A DNA stretch of 64,000 bases, taken from positions 188,249,510 to 188,313,509 of the forward strand of contig CM067081.1 of the NCBI GenBank assembly GCA_034008185.1, in the 5' to 3' direction. Position numbers and translations under genes: made by a program. The notes below the pieces were generated by a model, which was not told the DNA's origin, searched no databases, and worked only from the letters and a program-made list of their open reading frames with translations. Shown here in pieces: positions 19,548 to 32,850 of this stretch; the stretch's first letter is position 1; every line of letters starts with the position of its first letter. Origin of the DNA: Gorsachius magnificus. Its lineage: Eukaryota; Chordata; Aves; Pelecaniformes; Ardeidae.

Positions 19548-22500
19548 CTAGGAGGTGATGGCGCGGGTGATTAAAGCAGGACTGGTTCTAGCAGGCCTGG
19601 AACTGACGACCCAGTGCTCTGTCAGGGTGGAGAAAAAACATCTGTGCTCAATGCATTTCTTGAACACAGTGCAGGAAGAGTCAAGGAACAAAAGAAGATG
19701 AACATAAATCTTGAGATTGTCCCCGAGGCTCAAGAGCAGAATGAGCGATAATGATGCGTGTGTTTACTCCAACGGGATAAGACAATAAGCTACCTGTGTC
19801 ATGATGGGGACAATGGAGTTTGACCATCTGGGAAACAATGGTTTTGAGCAGCTGGACTTAATATCTTGAATGTAGAAAACGGCCAAATGATCCTCTGTGT
19901 ATTAGTTACTTTCTAAAAAGAAGTCGATTGAGGGCAGACTGGAACAGTTTCTTTTGACATTTCTGCAATATTTCAGTGCCCATCACTTTTCATTAATAGC
20001 TTTAGAAACAGAAGTCATGATTCACGGCTGGGAGGAGGAATAACCCCAGCCCTTTCCAGTAGTCGAGTGGCTGGAACATTCACTGAGGATGTGGGAAAAC
20101 CAGTTCCTATCCCTGCTCTGCCCAAGGGGATCTGAACCCGTATCTTCACTATGAGATTATACAAAGTGGAAGTGCTGCTCCTTCCCGAGGGAAGGGTGAC
20201 AGCAGCCTATATTTTCAATCTTTCTCTCCAGGGAAACTGTGGAAAAAAAGCCACATAAAAACTTTCTGAGCTGCTCAAATCAGCAGTGCTCTGCTTCCAT
20301 CTCTGTTTCCGTGGTACTTTTGACAATCAAGTCTGCTCAGCCTCTTCAACCCTTCTCATAGCTGATGGTTGTTTGAAAAGGAACCAAAAAATGACACAGC
20401 ATCAAAGAGAACAAACCTTTCTAGACAACACTCTCTCCAGTGTGATGACATCATCATAAGAGTCTCTAATGCAATGTAATCTGCAAAAATATTACCAAAA
20501 GCATGTAATGATTTTAATGGACTACTGAAACACTGTGGTAATTTTAAAAGAATAAAAGGTTCTTTGTTAGATGTGGAACTGTTTTTGCTACGTGTATCCA
20601 AAGGAAGACAAACAGGCAGCAATAGCATGTTTGGTTTTAATTTAAGATTTTTCTTCTTCGTTAATTGTGGAGTCCTATAAGCCATGAAAATAAGATAATT
20701 GGATTTAAAAAGTGGGAGTCACATCCCTGAATTTGCACTGATGCAATTATTAAGAGCTGGTCCATTATTACATTTCTCCAGACTACACACTTTAGTAATT
20801 TAGTAATTAAAATGACACAGTAATTAAAACTGCTACCCCATGACAATAATTTTATAACTACAGATCCTGCATTCCATTCCTGGAGACTGACATCTCTAAA
20901 AGTAAGTTTACATCAGCAGTCCCCTTGCTTAGTCCCCTGTGTATTTTAGTGGAAAAAATAGGCTTGATATTGACTTCGGTTTGCATCTGAAATCCCAATA
21001 GTATACAGAAATAAACATTTTACTTCTGGAAAACAGATGATTCTTCTACTGAAGGACCAATTAAAGTTGCTCCTCAAGTAGGCAGAGACACACAACTTGG
21101 AGAAGGCGGCTGAAAAATCCTTCACACGTGGGGGCACATTGTGGAGTCTAATTATGTATCCTTAAGACGATGAGAATTACATACCGAGAGGAGATTTTAT
21201 TTATTGAAATTGTGTCTTTTGCTTGTTAGCTTGGGTTGCAATAAGGCAGGAATCGTTTTAACAGTAGCTAGCATTTCTGATAAACAATCCATTCACTGCC
21301 TCCGTTGTGGCCAGCAGATACCACCCATGTCTGCCCATGGAAAGGAGCTGTTTCTTTTGACACAGGAGGGAAAAGTTAAGAATTTGTTAATCCCTTCAGT
21401 CTTTCATTTGTGTAATAGTAACATGGGAATTAAATTCCATGGAACTACTAAAATGCTTATGGAAAACCAGCAAAGCACCTTATACCTGAGTTACTCTGAA
21501 TGTTATGTGCATGTATAGAAAGTAAAATGATCCTCTAACACTGAGAACAGATAATGTGTTTTTCAGATAAATGCTGTACTTCATTGTACAACTTCTTTGC
21601 AACATGAGGATCACAAACATCCTTAATAGTCTATTAACAAAGATCATTAAATATAAACATAACTTATTGAAAAGTAATTTCAAATTCCCTTAAAAATCTG
21701 TTTTTTCATTGATTTTAGTCTGAGCACATTGCCCTGTTATTTGGAATGTATGAATTATTAAATGAAGAGAGTCGATATAATGATTGCTTTAACAAAGACT
21801 GCTAGCTACTCTTTCTAGATTGCGTTTTTTCTTAGCTGATTTCTTGCTGCCATAAAAGATTAACTCATAAAATCACTTTGATTTAGCAAGAGATGTCAAA
21901 ACATCCAGCAGGTCTAACTGGTTTTCTTCCAATGTCAGTCAAAATAGTATGTGGTTTTAGCACTGATTCATGTTTCTGTCAGCTGCTATGCATAAACTTG
22001 CTGAGTAATCAGTTCAGACACAGTAACTTTAAGAAAATTTGGTGCTAGTAGGAAATCTTTTATGTTTGATTATTTGTGCATCTGTGGAACCTGATAGCCT
22101 TAAAGATGTTCTCAATTCTTGGGATTCAAATTCCAACCTTCCTGTATGGGTCAGATATGTAAGTTCCAGTTCAGATCAATAGCAAAGTAGCTGTACATTA
22201 GGTCATTTTCAACTTGGGAAATACTGCAGTATCTCTGTAATCTTGTATTGCAGGTACGGTAGCCTGACTCATAAGCTAAGAAGACCTCACAGTCTGATTG
22301 GAATTGCGAGTGCTAAAAAGCACCCAGAGGAGGACTAAGCTGCATGCGAATTTTTGAGACAGGAAAAAAAATCTATGGAGAATAATTGCTTCTGTGATTC
22401 TGTGGACAGATCAGGGTATGCCGCATCATTTCTCTTTTTCTTTCCCCTCCTAAGTCCTGAGAGGGTGTGGGAGAAGATATTTTGGGTATCACTAGATATC

Positions 22501-22856
22501 ACCTATAAAGGAATACATCTCTAGTACGCATAAGCTATTCTTGACTGTTCCAAAGATTACCCAAATCCTTTTAATCTCTCCTGCCTCTTGTATACTGTCA
22601 TGTGGTTTATTTGGGGCTCTACTGAAGTTCAAGTCAAGTTTTCAGTTAAGAAGATGAGAGAACAACAACAAAGTCTATTCATACAACATCAAACGGAGCT
22701 CTGTCTTCAGGACAACATAGTGCAGGCGGTATAATATACTTCAGGAAAAGCGACAAATGCCGGAGCTCTTACTTACCCTACACACACGTTATTTGGCTTG
22801 TCCACCGTTCATGTTTTAGGTTTGGGTAAGTCTGACCTCAGCGATGCTGATGTCGA

Positions 22857-22885
22857 ATAATAAATAAATAAATAAATAATAAAAT
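22857..22885. repeat. AAAT-type microsatellite
   Basis: About six near-perfect copies of a TAAA/AATA tetranucleotide in a row, interrupted by a single AAT at each side. Confidence 0.85.
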
Positions 22886-23489
22886 TAAAGGTGTTTGTAC
22901 TCTGTTCATCAGTTTGAAGGATCAGGACTTAGGAGCCTAAGGAACAGGTGGTAGGACAAATGAAACCTCCAATATTAATGCTGTTTCAGAATTTTTGAGA
23001 GTAAGTACACAAAGACTCGCAATAGTTTTCCCATATGAGCATCACAGATAAAGATTATCTACTGTTAGAAGAACGGTTTCTCTTTTCTTCTCCAGAACAT
23101 GTAGTAAAACAACTGTGACACAAATACCATGAAGTAAGCATTCTCCATGCTAGATTTTTTAAAAATTTTATCTCCTATTACTATGGATTAAAAATGATCT
23201 GATAACAGCTGCCTGGAGGTATGAGTGGGACTACAGTCTGCAGAAGAGAGCTGTTCTGAAATGCTTATTTAAAGATAGGTAGAGTTGTGATAAAATTAAA
23301 TAACCATTTCAGTTTGTTGAGGATACACTGATAAACTGTTATGTTCAAAAACTAGGAAACAGAGCAGAAAGGTATTGTAGCAGTTAATGAAGACATACAT
23401 TTCATACTGATGTTCAGATTTTAGTTAAGACTTGAAGTTTTTCAGATTTCTGGCTAATAGAAATGTCTATGACCTCTCTCTATGTGTAA

Positions 23490-23956
23490 GAGTGTTGGAC
23501 ATTAGCCATCTTGCCACCAAGATGATCAAAGGACTGGGAAGCCTGCCATATGAGGATAGGCTAAGAGAGCTGGGTTTGTTCAGCCTTGAGAAAAGGAGGC
23601 TTAGAGGGGATCTCATCACCGTGTACCAGTACCTAAGGGGTAGCTACAAAGAAGTTGGAGACTCCCTTTTTACAAGGAGTCACATGGAGAGGACAAGGGG
23701 GAATGGACACAAGTTGCTCTTGGGGAGATTTTGACTGGACATGAGAGGGAAATTTTCCACTATGAGAACAGTCAGCCATTGGAATAATATCCCCAGGGAA
23801 ATGGTTGAGTCCACCATGTTGGACACTTTTAAGACTCAGCTGGACAGGGTGCTGGGCTGTCTTGTCTAGACTGTGCTCTTACCTAGAAAGATTGGACCAG
23901 ATGATCCTTGAGGTGCCTTCCAACCTAGAATTCTATGATTCTATGATTCTGTGATT
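23490..23956 (+). mobile_element. CR1 LINE, 5'-truncated, different lineage
   Basis: The frame to 23734 reads [21 protein letters not shown], then [20 protein letters not shown] and RTRGNGHKLL: the ORF2 C-terminal tail of CR1. A stop follows within the element, and the remaining tail is out of frame. The 3' end carries a run of ATTCTATG-type octamers at about 23930-23956. Sequence is clearly different from the 16-kb, 35-kb and 61-kb copies (for example [20 protein letters not shown] with YQYLRGSYKEVGDSLF), so it represents another, probably older, subfamily. Confidence 0.93.
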
Positions 23957-26900
23957 AACTCCTAGAAGAACTTTAGACTAATAAGCTTCTATTATTGAGC
24001 GCTATAATTATGGTTGGAATCTCAAGTCTTGTTAAAATAAGGAATTCTCACACACTGAAAACAGTTCAATAATAACCATGTGTTTTGGCTACATATAACA
24101 TAAATCATTACATTAAATGCAGGTTAAAAAAATAAAATTGTCAAACAGCAAGGAAGGAAATATCTGTCTTCAAACACCCTTCTTGCAGTTCCTGTTGGAC
24201 GTCTCATGCGTGGGGGGCCGCAGCAGCACTCCTGCCCCAGTCCCACGCGAGACCAGGGACTGTCACGCAGAGTTTTTTGCTGTTCTGCTGTGCTTTCCCT
24301 CCTCCAGCAGGTCCTGTGCAGCTCCCACCATCTTCACCTGAGCCCGCGTGATGGCAACGCTGTGCCAGGCCTCCATCCTCCTCGTGCCTCAGCCCCCTCA
24401 GATGGCTCCAAGCCCCAGTTTGACTTCTGGCACTGACTCCTGTCTCATTATCCTGCTTTCCTGTAGGATTTCCACACCTCCCATCACTTTGTCCCTGGCA
24501 CAGCTTCAGTCTCACTAAAAGCAGCGGAGGGCAGCACCTGTGCTGAAGCCTGGCCTTGCAGCCATGCAGAGAAACACGGAGGTGAAACCACTGTGGTAAA
24601 CCCATTTGTCCAAAACGGAAGGTGGCAGCCATGTTGAGGAAGGAGGAAACACGTGAGGAAAAGCTGCTGTCTGCCTCATGGCAAGGTTCAAATTGCTGCT
24701 GTCAGGAGAGTTGGCAGCACTGAAAACAAGAACAGCTCATTTATCTGGGGAGGATGGGGTGATGTGGAAATGCGGGCTGAGCAACATGTCCAGCAAACCA
24801 TGGAGGAGACACAGGTGTGCAGACACACACAAAGTCAGGATAGCCACCACAAAGCATGAACCTTTGGAGTCTGAGAGCTACAGCACTTCTGTGCTTTCTG
24901 CCTGGGAAGCTTTGAAATGTTTCAGAGCACGACCGTAATCTCATTGGCATCCTAGCAGGAGGGGGAAGAGGCACCTCCAAGCCACATGGCAACCTGCACC
25001 TTCATCTGGCTTTGGCAGAATCCCAGCTGTATAATCTGAATGGCTCCGTAATTACAACCACAACATATTTTTCAGCCCCGACAGGTGCCATGTCTTTTTC
25101 ATTAATTAAAAAAAAAAAAGGAAGGGGAAGAGCTAACTGCAAATACTTAATTTCTTCAGAGTTGTGGTTGTCAAATGGAACCTATGTCTTTACAGAAAAT
25201 GTAGTTCTGCTTTTCAAAAGCAGCTAAATTCTGCTGGGGATCCAGTATTGAAGTGCTCACATTTGCCATTTCGACTTGTTCCTTGAAACACATCACATGT
25301 AGATATGCTTTGTCCGAAAAGTTTTCAAACCGGTGCAAACACTCCTTATAAATGTTGATGGCTTCATTACAGAGAAATGACATTAAGAATGATTTTATAA
25401 TAAAAATATCTATTTAGGCTACTTTCTTTTGTGGACTGGTCACCAAGGAAAAGACATAATTTTGGAAGCCATAATGACAACATATGACAAAATGGGGAAA
25501 ATTGTAACATAGGAGGTAATGTAAGAAGGTTGTAAGAACCAGAGGCAGAGCTCCTGCTTGCTGGAATGTAAATGGTGGATTTTTGCTGAATGACTCCTTT
25601 AAATCCAGGTGAAATGACTGTCAGCTCCCAGGTCATATGCTCGGGAACATAATTTCATGTTATAAAGTTGTAATATTTGCCTCTTTTGGAGCCTGACGTG
25701 ATCAGCAAAATGCAGCATGAGGCTTATCACACAGCCTAACAGGTACTTGAAGCATTGCTGTCCTTGCTTTTACAGAAGCTAGAATGGTCTCCTGGAGGCT
25801 TTTCTACATAAATAGAAACAGCCTTTTCTTAGCAGACATAGACATAATTCTGAAGCACCAAAAATAGTATTTGTGGCCAATTTTCTTACATAACTTGTGC
25901 CCTTTCAAGCTCTACTTATGAGGCGAGGTGAATTTTATCCATCATTTCTTAAAGGTCCCTGAACCAGAACTAAAAGCATGACCAAAAATGTATTTTAAAA
26001 ATAATTTTGAAGCCTGCTTTTTCATTAACTTATTTGTTTGTTTATTTGTTTGTTCTGAACAACACTAAAACCTGCACGAAAAGGTGGGAAGAAATTTTTG
26101 GTATAAAAGTATTTCAGTTGTACTTCCCTTTGTTAAAAGGTTACCTCCATTTCTTTACCATTCAGGCTGAAGACCCATAGATATATAGAAAGATCTAGCT
26201 GGTGTTACAGTTGTTGAAAGGTTGTCCGTGTGTGTAGTTATTTTTACATCATTTGCTATTTCAGAAGAAGTTACCTGTAAACCCAGTTGGGTGGCCAAAC
26301 AGAATTCTGTTGGTATTTGAAGGCTCGCTTATGAGAGAAGTGACTTGGATTAGATGGTGTGAAAGACATGGTTTTGGCACGGACACCAGTTATATTTAAA
26401 TCATATTAGGTGAGGACTCCTGGGGGCACTTGGAATTTCACCCTGTTCTCAGATCCAGCACAAGGCATCCTGCAGATCCTTGTTGGCAGATTTTTTTTCA
26501 GGCTTCCTACAAATCTGATTTGTTCTATGGCCTTGACGTTGCTTAGGATTACCTAGGATGAGGATGCATTCTTGGCCATGTTTTATGCCTGATGGTTTTC
26601 TCAGTTCTAGTTGGTAATTTGTGGCAGCCCAGCGGTAATGGAGGCAGAAACCTCTGAACAAGGGACACACGTCCAGCTGCGAACACCAGCTTCTGTAGCC
26701 ACCCCAGTGTAACCTGCTGGAGCCAGAGCACTAAGAGAAACAAGGCAAATGGCTATTGTACTTTGAATTCACACCTGGCTTGTTTGTTTTGCAATAGCTT
26801 CTTCATGCAGATGAACATGAATGGGACCCTGGCCAGTTTTGTTTTGCTGGAGGAACCTTTTGCTCCTGGGGATTGAATGGATCTGCCTACATTAGCGGTT

Positions 26901-28253
26901 AAGAGCACTACATAATTGTTTCTATGATGTGAATCGCCCTTTCCTATGAATCTCCTACGCTTGGTGTTCTTTAAGTCACATCGCTTAAGGCCTTTGGAGG
27001 ACAGGAACTAGATTTCTTCCTGAAGAAGCTTAGGTGGAAATTGCACACTAGGGATTTTTCTAACACACCCCAAAGGTAATGGGAACATGTAATCTTTGGG
27101 CTGTTGAGAAAGAATACAGAGGTTGATCCTGTTATTATTTCAAATTGTACTCCACCACGATTTCCTCTTTTATCCTGAATAAGAGAAATACCGACACAAA
27201 GGTGAGCTTTTAAAGCTCTCCATCGCTGAGACTTCTACAGAAGTGCTAGGGTTTCCGTTTTGCAATCTGAGCAACTTGATGAGATTTTTGAAACCGTAAA
27301 GAGAGGAGCTTTCCAAAATGCCTGCATTATTGGTATGATGTAAAGGACTTCCAAAAGAGTTACCTAATCTTCAGTGAGTCACGTTTTTAAAGGAATTTTA
27401 TTTTAAATACATTATCTTCTACATTCTCTCCACTCTGGGATATATGCTCAGTGACTATAATACTTGCTGTTCTGGTATTTCAAGTTACCAGGTCATCTGT
27501 GAACGTTTCTGAGACTCCTCTTCCTATAGAGCCTGGCACCTAAATGAAGGTGACAAGCAAATAGCTATAGTCTGAAGTCTTCTTTTACTACTGGGGATTG
27601 CTGAATTCACATGTGCTTGCTGGGTCTCAGAGATGACTGACATAAGCAGCTACCACTTCTGACAGCAGTTGCTTATCAGGCCTAAATCTGAATCTCTTAA
27701 ACTTAGTGGCAAGGCTTGGGTCAATATGCTTAGGAAGTGGTTTGTGATCGTTGTTACTCTGCATATACTCTTTTTGCAATAGTTTTACAAACAGTTGGCT
27801 CCAGACTAATATAATGTAACTAATGTAAGACTGTCTGTCTTTTCTCTAACACAAAACCAGTAATGGCCATTGGATTGTGTGTTGGCATCTGGTGTGTAAA
27901 CGTGAAAATCTTGATTGATAAATGGGCAAAATAGCTGCTTAGTTTTGGAACAGGCTGTGATTCTAACTGCAGGAATAGTAGTCAGTGTGCTCAAGGGAAG
28001 TACTTTCTCACTTCAGTCCTTCACTGTATCTTTGTGATTTTATAATTTCACATAAGTAGCAGTCTGATAGAGATTTCTTTCTAAACATACTTGTAGAGTT
28101 GAGTCCTTAAATAAGATCAGAAGACATTGCAACAGAAAAGATTTGCAAACAGAATAAATCCATAAATAAAGAACCTATTTTTTGATCTTATGTATAAATT
28201 AATTGGCATATTACACCATTTTTTACCATTCATGTAATTGTGTCTGGAGATGT
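23957..28253. other. Intergenic or intronic stretch; GC-richer patch at 24.2-24.9 kb, otherwise nothing firm
   Basis: The patch at about 24190-24930 is GC-richer and open on both strands, with a 142-codon minus-strand frame at 24204-24632 (Gly/Gln/His-rich, no family recognised, no clear splice context). It may be an old unclassified repeat. The rest is AT-rich, with a TTTG/TTTA low-complexity stretch at about 26030-26054. Confidence 0.45.
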
Positions 28254-28638
28254 GCTAATGTGATGCCCATCTACAAGAAGGGCCATAAGGAGCATCCAGG
28301 GAACTACAGGCCTGCCAGCCTGACCTCAGTACCAGGGAAGGTTATGGAGCGGTTCACCCTGAGTGCGCTCACCAGGCATGTGCAGGACAACCAGGGGATC
28401 AGGCCCAGCCAGCATGGGTTCATGAAAGGCAGGTCCTGCCTGACCAACCTGATCTCCTTCTATGACCAGGTGACCCGCCTGGTAGATGAGGGAAAGGCTG
28501 TAGATGTTGTCTACCTGGACTTCAGCAAAGCCTTTGACACTGTTTCCCACAGCATTCTCCTAGAGAAGCTGGAGGTTCATGGCTTAGTCAGGCGTACTCT
28601 TTGCTGGGTAAAAAACTGGCTGGATGGCCGAGCCCAGA
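28254..28638 (+). mobile_element. CR1 LINE fragment truncated at both ends (internal RT segment)
   Basis: Similarity to CR1 starts at GCTAATGTGATGCCC (28254) and stops at GCCGAGCCCAGA (28638), matching about 16118-16495 of the copy at 16 kb. It encodes the finger region plus the first catalytic motif ([34 protein letters not shown]) in one open frame. Unlike its sister it keeps the [16 protein letters not shown] stretch intact. By eye only two substitutions separate the two copies downstream of the sister's small deletions. The 3' half, 3' UTR and octamer tail are absent, and unrelated sequence follows immediately. Confidence 0.93.
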
Positions 28639-31600
28639 GACCTAGAAAATCTGACAGGTCTGTGAATAAACAGGTTTACAGCTGGAGCGGGATTAGGACA
28701 AGCCAGGCTCTAGGTACACTAAAGCCCTAGATCAAGTGCGGTTCCCCTCTTCAATATGGTCCTTTGAGATTATTTCCAGGCAGAAGATCAGATCATTAAT
28801 TGTATCTGGTTCACACTTTGAAGAATTGCTTAATGAAGAGCAAGAGTGTATTTTAAATGATGTGTTCTCGAAGAAAATATGATATTGATACAAATGCATC
28901 ATGTCACAAGCCATAGGTAAATTGGCCAGTAGCATCTATGCCTCAAGTCAGAGCTGATCAGAATATCACATTTAGGAAAGCAGATTTCTTTCAGAGTAGA
29001 CAGGGGGGCATTGGGTCCAGTTCCATCACCTTTTATAATGCAAGAGAACTGAGTCATCTGTTTCTTGTCAAGTCACACACTTTGTGTAGTCACTTGTGCA
29101 TGGTTTACATGCTAAGACAAAACCCAACCCTCTGCATTATATAGGGTGTTAAACCTGCTATCTCAGAGGATCATTTATTTAAGTCCTCAAGTTCCTCTTG
29201 CCACCTGGTTTCAATGTGGAGAAGAAGCAAAGGCTCTCATCTTTCAGCCATTTTGGCACAGGGTAGCCTCTGCTGGAGTGCCACGGAGATCCTGTAATTC
29301 CCAGGACACCCTCCCAAATTAACCAAGGGGCCTAACCTGCACTGCAAGCTTTGAGCCATCCATCTTTGAATAGTTAAGAAAGAAGTTTCTGCCTGCTAAT
29401 AAACCCTTAAGGCAGAGCAAGGTAATGAAGAACTGGGCCATAAGTCAGGTTTTTGGTCTTGATTCTGTATGGCTCCTGGCTCCCAATTCAATATTTTAAT
29501 TGCAGAATAATACTGCATAACTGAAGAGTGCATATTTTGAAATGGTAACTTCAGCCAAGTATGGATTATTTTTTAAAATTTACAAGATTCGTTGTACATG
29601 ATGGGAGGTGACCTAATGAATCACAGAATAAAAGCAAAAAATTAAAACATACTAAATAATCTGTCTTTCTAGATTTCACCAGATTGATTTTAAGTCTATA
29701 GGCTAAGTGAGGATAATATCCATGAGATTGCAGTTTCACAAAGGTGGTTTGATTTATCCTAGTGAAGCTGAATTGTGGTACTTGCAGATTTCCTGTAATT
29801 AAAAAGTGTAGATTTCTTACAGGAACCTATTGCCAGTAAATGCGAAGTGACCAAGTAAATATAGCACTTAGAGACAGAAAATGTAACAGAGGAATATAAC
29901 ATTTTTCTAAAGCTCACAAAGTGTTTAAAATAACAAGAGATACTATAAGGGTGGTCTGAAGTCAGAAAAAAGAATGGTAAACTGATTTTTAATATGCTCT
30001 AAAAATTAAAGAAATAGAAACTGAGAGGAGGAAAGGGCACATACCAGGAACACACTTTAATCCAATCAGCCAGTTAGGTGATCAATTAGACAACACAATA
30101 AGGGCAAACAGATCAATGGTTCTATCTTCAAATGAAAACAAATGTGTTTACTTACCAACATTTGCATCTTTAAAAGAAGAATAACCTCCTTATATGACAG
30201 TTAAAATTCCAAGTATTGTTGATGTTGCCTCTTTTTTTGCTAAATAACTACTTTTGCATTCGCTTGTTTTGCCCTTACCTGACCTTGAGGAGAGACCGGC
30301 TATCAGAAAGGAGTCAACTGCTGACATCATGCAGCTTTCCTCAGAACATCGTAAAGTAGGAGATTCATTCACCAAACTCATTCTTCTTCACACTGAAGTC
30401 ACAGATTCAGTTCTATCCTAACTGGAATTAAATATAATTAATTCCTCATGACTGCTTTCCAGTAGCTTCTTATCTGTCAGGGACAGTTCCTAATGGACAA
30501 GTGCCTGTGTGGCAGCTGGATCACTAACGGCATCTGCGGGTTGTTTTAGGAGCGGTGGAAGGAGTCATCACGTTCACTAGGACTAATCCATCACAGTCAC
30601 AGGAGATCCTGTGATACGTGTGCGCTTCCCAAGCATCCACAAATCATCCTACTTCACGAGCAACTGTGAGTTTGCTGCACTTAAAACGGAACTGAACTAG
30701 ACTTGAAGTAGAAGGTCAGAAAGCATAAGGGAGGAAAAGACTTGTTAGGAAGGATGGTTTCAGCATGGAATAAAAGTACCTCTTGCAGTGTCAAAGGACT
30801 TTATTCTTTAAAATAAAGGAGGAACACCTCAGGAAAGGGGAAAGTGTGCTGCGATTTCCAGAATGTGGCCAAGAAGAATCCATTCCCAGAGTATGAACCT
30901 GAAAGCTTCCACCAATATACATTTAATATTAACAGTCACGTTGGTCCTTGTGCTGGTGAATTCAACAGGAAAAACTTTTAGTCATAAAGCCTGTGCAATG
31001 TGGAGATGGTTCTCTTTAGCCTCAAGCTGTGCAAAGCAGGCATAAGATGCTCTTGTTCTGCCTGGTGTACAAGTAAGCAGTAACGCATTGTACACAGTAA
31101 AGACAAGAAAAACCAGGTTCGTTATTCTCAAGCTTGAGAAATCTTGGGAATGCTGCTTAAATCATACTTCTTGTGAAACATCTTGTTTCAAAACCAATAA
31201 CTGATATGATTGGTAATTGTTCTGATATTGCCTACAATACATTAACCCCCCCTCAGAATCTAACTATTGTGCTGTTCATTTACCCCAGGGAAGAAAACCA
31301 GCTGGAGCCACAGCTGCACTGGCAGCAGATGTCACAGCCATAATGCTCATTGCCTTTAGGTGTAAGATATATGGAAAAACCTATTTACATGGAGAAGCAA
31401 GACACTAATATAGTGCTGTCTGAGCTACGGAGACTAAAAGCTAGTATCCATAGCTGAAGGTCAAGTGAAATACAATTCAACTTTCTGGGTCTAATAAACG
31501 AAAGAGTAAGCTTAGCTGATATACAAATCCATTGGTTCTGCAAAACACAAGTGAAACTTTAAAAACAAATCTTTACTGCAAGACTTTGTCTTCCTATTAC

Positions 31601-32491
31601 TCTGGAAGAGCATGAACAGCCTTCTCTGGGTATATAAGCGCTGTGAAAATGCATGGCACTCGAAGTGAAATTTGCCATCAGTGCTTCAGTGTTTGCATGC
31701 AATTACAATATACAGTAACTGGATAAAAATAAGTTAATTGCAAAATTATCCTCATATTCTGTTTCCTGCTCCCCACATGAAAAAGCTGGCTTTGTTTAAT
31801 CTTTAGGTTTGCTTTGCAAGCTAGAAGTCACAAGGAAAACTATAATTTTTTGGTGGGGAACTTAGCTGACAGAGAAATACAAGAACACACATCATAATTT
31901 TTTCTGGCTGGCAGTAGGTAGGTGTAAAAAGGTTTAATGGGATCCAAAGGCACTCTGAGTTCTGGGAAGAAAAGTCTGGGGAGAGATTCAGGTTACTGCA
32001 ATTCAGAGCAGCTGTGGGATGGGAGCATACTGGGATTTTCTCAACCTGCTTTCCTGTCACTTGGTTTCTAGCTGCTTTGCAAAGTCTAAGTTTCAGTGAT
32101 TGCTTTCCTCAGCTGTCCTTGGCATTATGTCTTATTGACAAAGCTGCTAGGAAGAAGCCAAGCACCCTCTTTCTGTCCGCAGTCGTATGGCCCAGGTCAG
32201 GGCTCAGAAGGCGAATTCACTCGGCACTGACAGGAGCAGTATGCAGAGAGTTCATTACTTGCTGTGAGTCACCCATCCAAGCTGCCAGAGAGAAAAAGAT
32301 CTTTTTTATTTTCTGCCTGCTCCTGGCTCTTGTTGCTGTTGTGAGACAGGAAAAACAAGGCATCCTTTGACTCTGTTTTTATTTTTAGATGCATTTTCTC
32401 CTCTTCCCTTATTCAGTATTTGACGTCTAAAAAGCACTGAGATACAACTGACTTTCCTGCTGCTTTCATAGACCAGATTCCCAGAAGTGTT
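28639..32491. other. AT-rich stretch; splice-like signals on the minus strand near 30.15-30.38 kb
   Basis: No repeat or gene recognised. A minus-strand open segment (30381 down to about 30279) starts MSLVNESPTLRCSEESC and runs into a GTAAGG donor. A possible 12-nt microexon with pyrimidine-rich acceptor and GTAAGT donor lies at 30156-30167. Both are weak. Confidence 0.4.
30279..30381 (-). other. Candidate 5' coding exon, minus strand (unproven)
   Basis: An ATG at 30381 opens a frame starting MSLVNESPTLRCSEESCMM. It reaches GGTCAG followed by a GTAAGG donor (GT at 30278-30277), leaving 103 coding bases. Just downstream on the same strand, a TTCTTCTTTTAAAG acceptor and a GTAAGTAAAC donor bracket 12 bases (30156-30167), and joining them would keep a frame open. 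No family recognised and no CpG-rich promoter nearby; chance is a real alternative. Confidence 0.15.
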
Positions 32492-32850
32492 TGGAAGGAA
32501 CCTGTGGACACCATCTACCTCATCTCCTGCTTGAAGCAGAACTCATCCTGGAACTAAATCAGATCAGCCATAGCTTTGTCTAGCTGAATCTGGAAAACTT
32601 CCAGGGACGAAGGTCCCTTAGCCTCTCTCAGTATGTGCAGTGTAACATGAGTAGAAGCAGAAGCTGACCACAGGCTGTCCTTTTTCACAAGATTGCTGCT
32701 TTCTGGAACTGCAGTCATCAGAGGAGAGACTGAGTAACCTGTCTTTTGAATCAGGAAGCTGATTTTGCAGCAGTTAACCTTGTTGATACAAAGTAAATCA
32801 TCCTGCAATGTGGTGCATGGCATTTGTTTTGTCTTGGTGATTTTCATGAT
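32492..32850 (-). mobile_element. Ancient degraded CR1 fragment, minus strand
   Basis: The plus-strand reading resembles the reverse complement of a CR1 3' end at low identity: TTTGGAAGGAACCTGTGG, then a stretch like 'CATCTACCTCATCTCCTGC', then AACTTCCAGGGACGAAGG. On the minus strand the peptide PSSLEVFQIQLDKAMADLI aligns with the usual [17 protein letters not shown] terminus. There is no octamer tail and the frame is broken, so this is an old copy. Boundaries are approximate. Confidence 0.6.

Larger units (their letters stand above)
17518..23489. other. AT-rich intergenic or intronic stretch; one weak exon candidate
   Basis: No recognisable gene or intact repeat. A minus-strand segment at 19452-19547 has good splice-like ends and two open frames (entered separately). 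A tetranucleotide (AAAT-type) microsatellite lies at 22857-22885. Confidence 0.55.

Noticed and set aside
20120..20160. Stretch resembling a tRNA T-arm (GGGGATCTGAACCC)
   Set aside because: No matching acceptor stem, D-arm or anticodon arm could be placed around it.
22770..22850. GTAAGT-type donor on the minus strand near 22772
   Set aside because: The upstream segment has stops in all frames and no convincing pyrimidine-rich acceptor.
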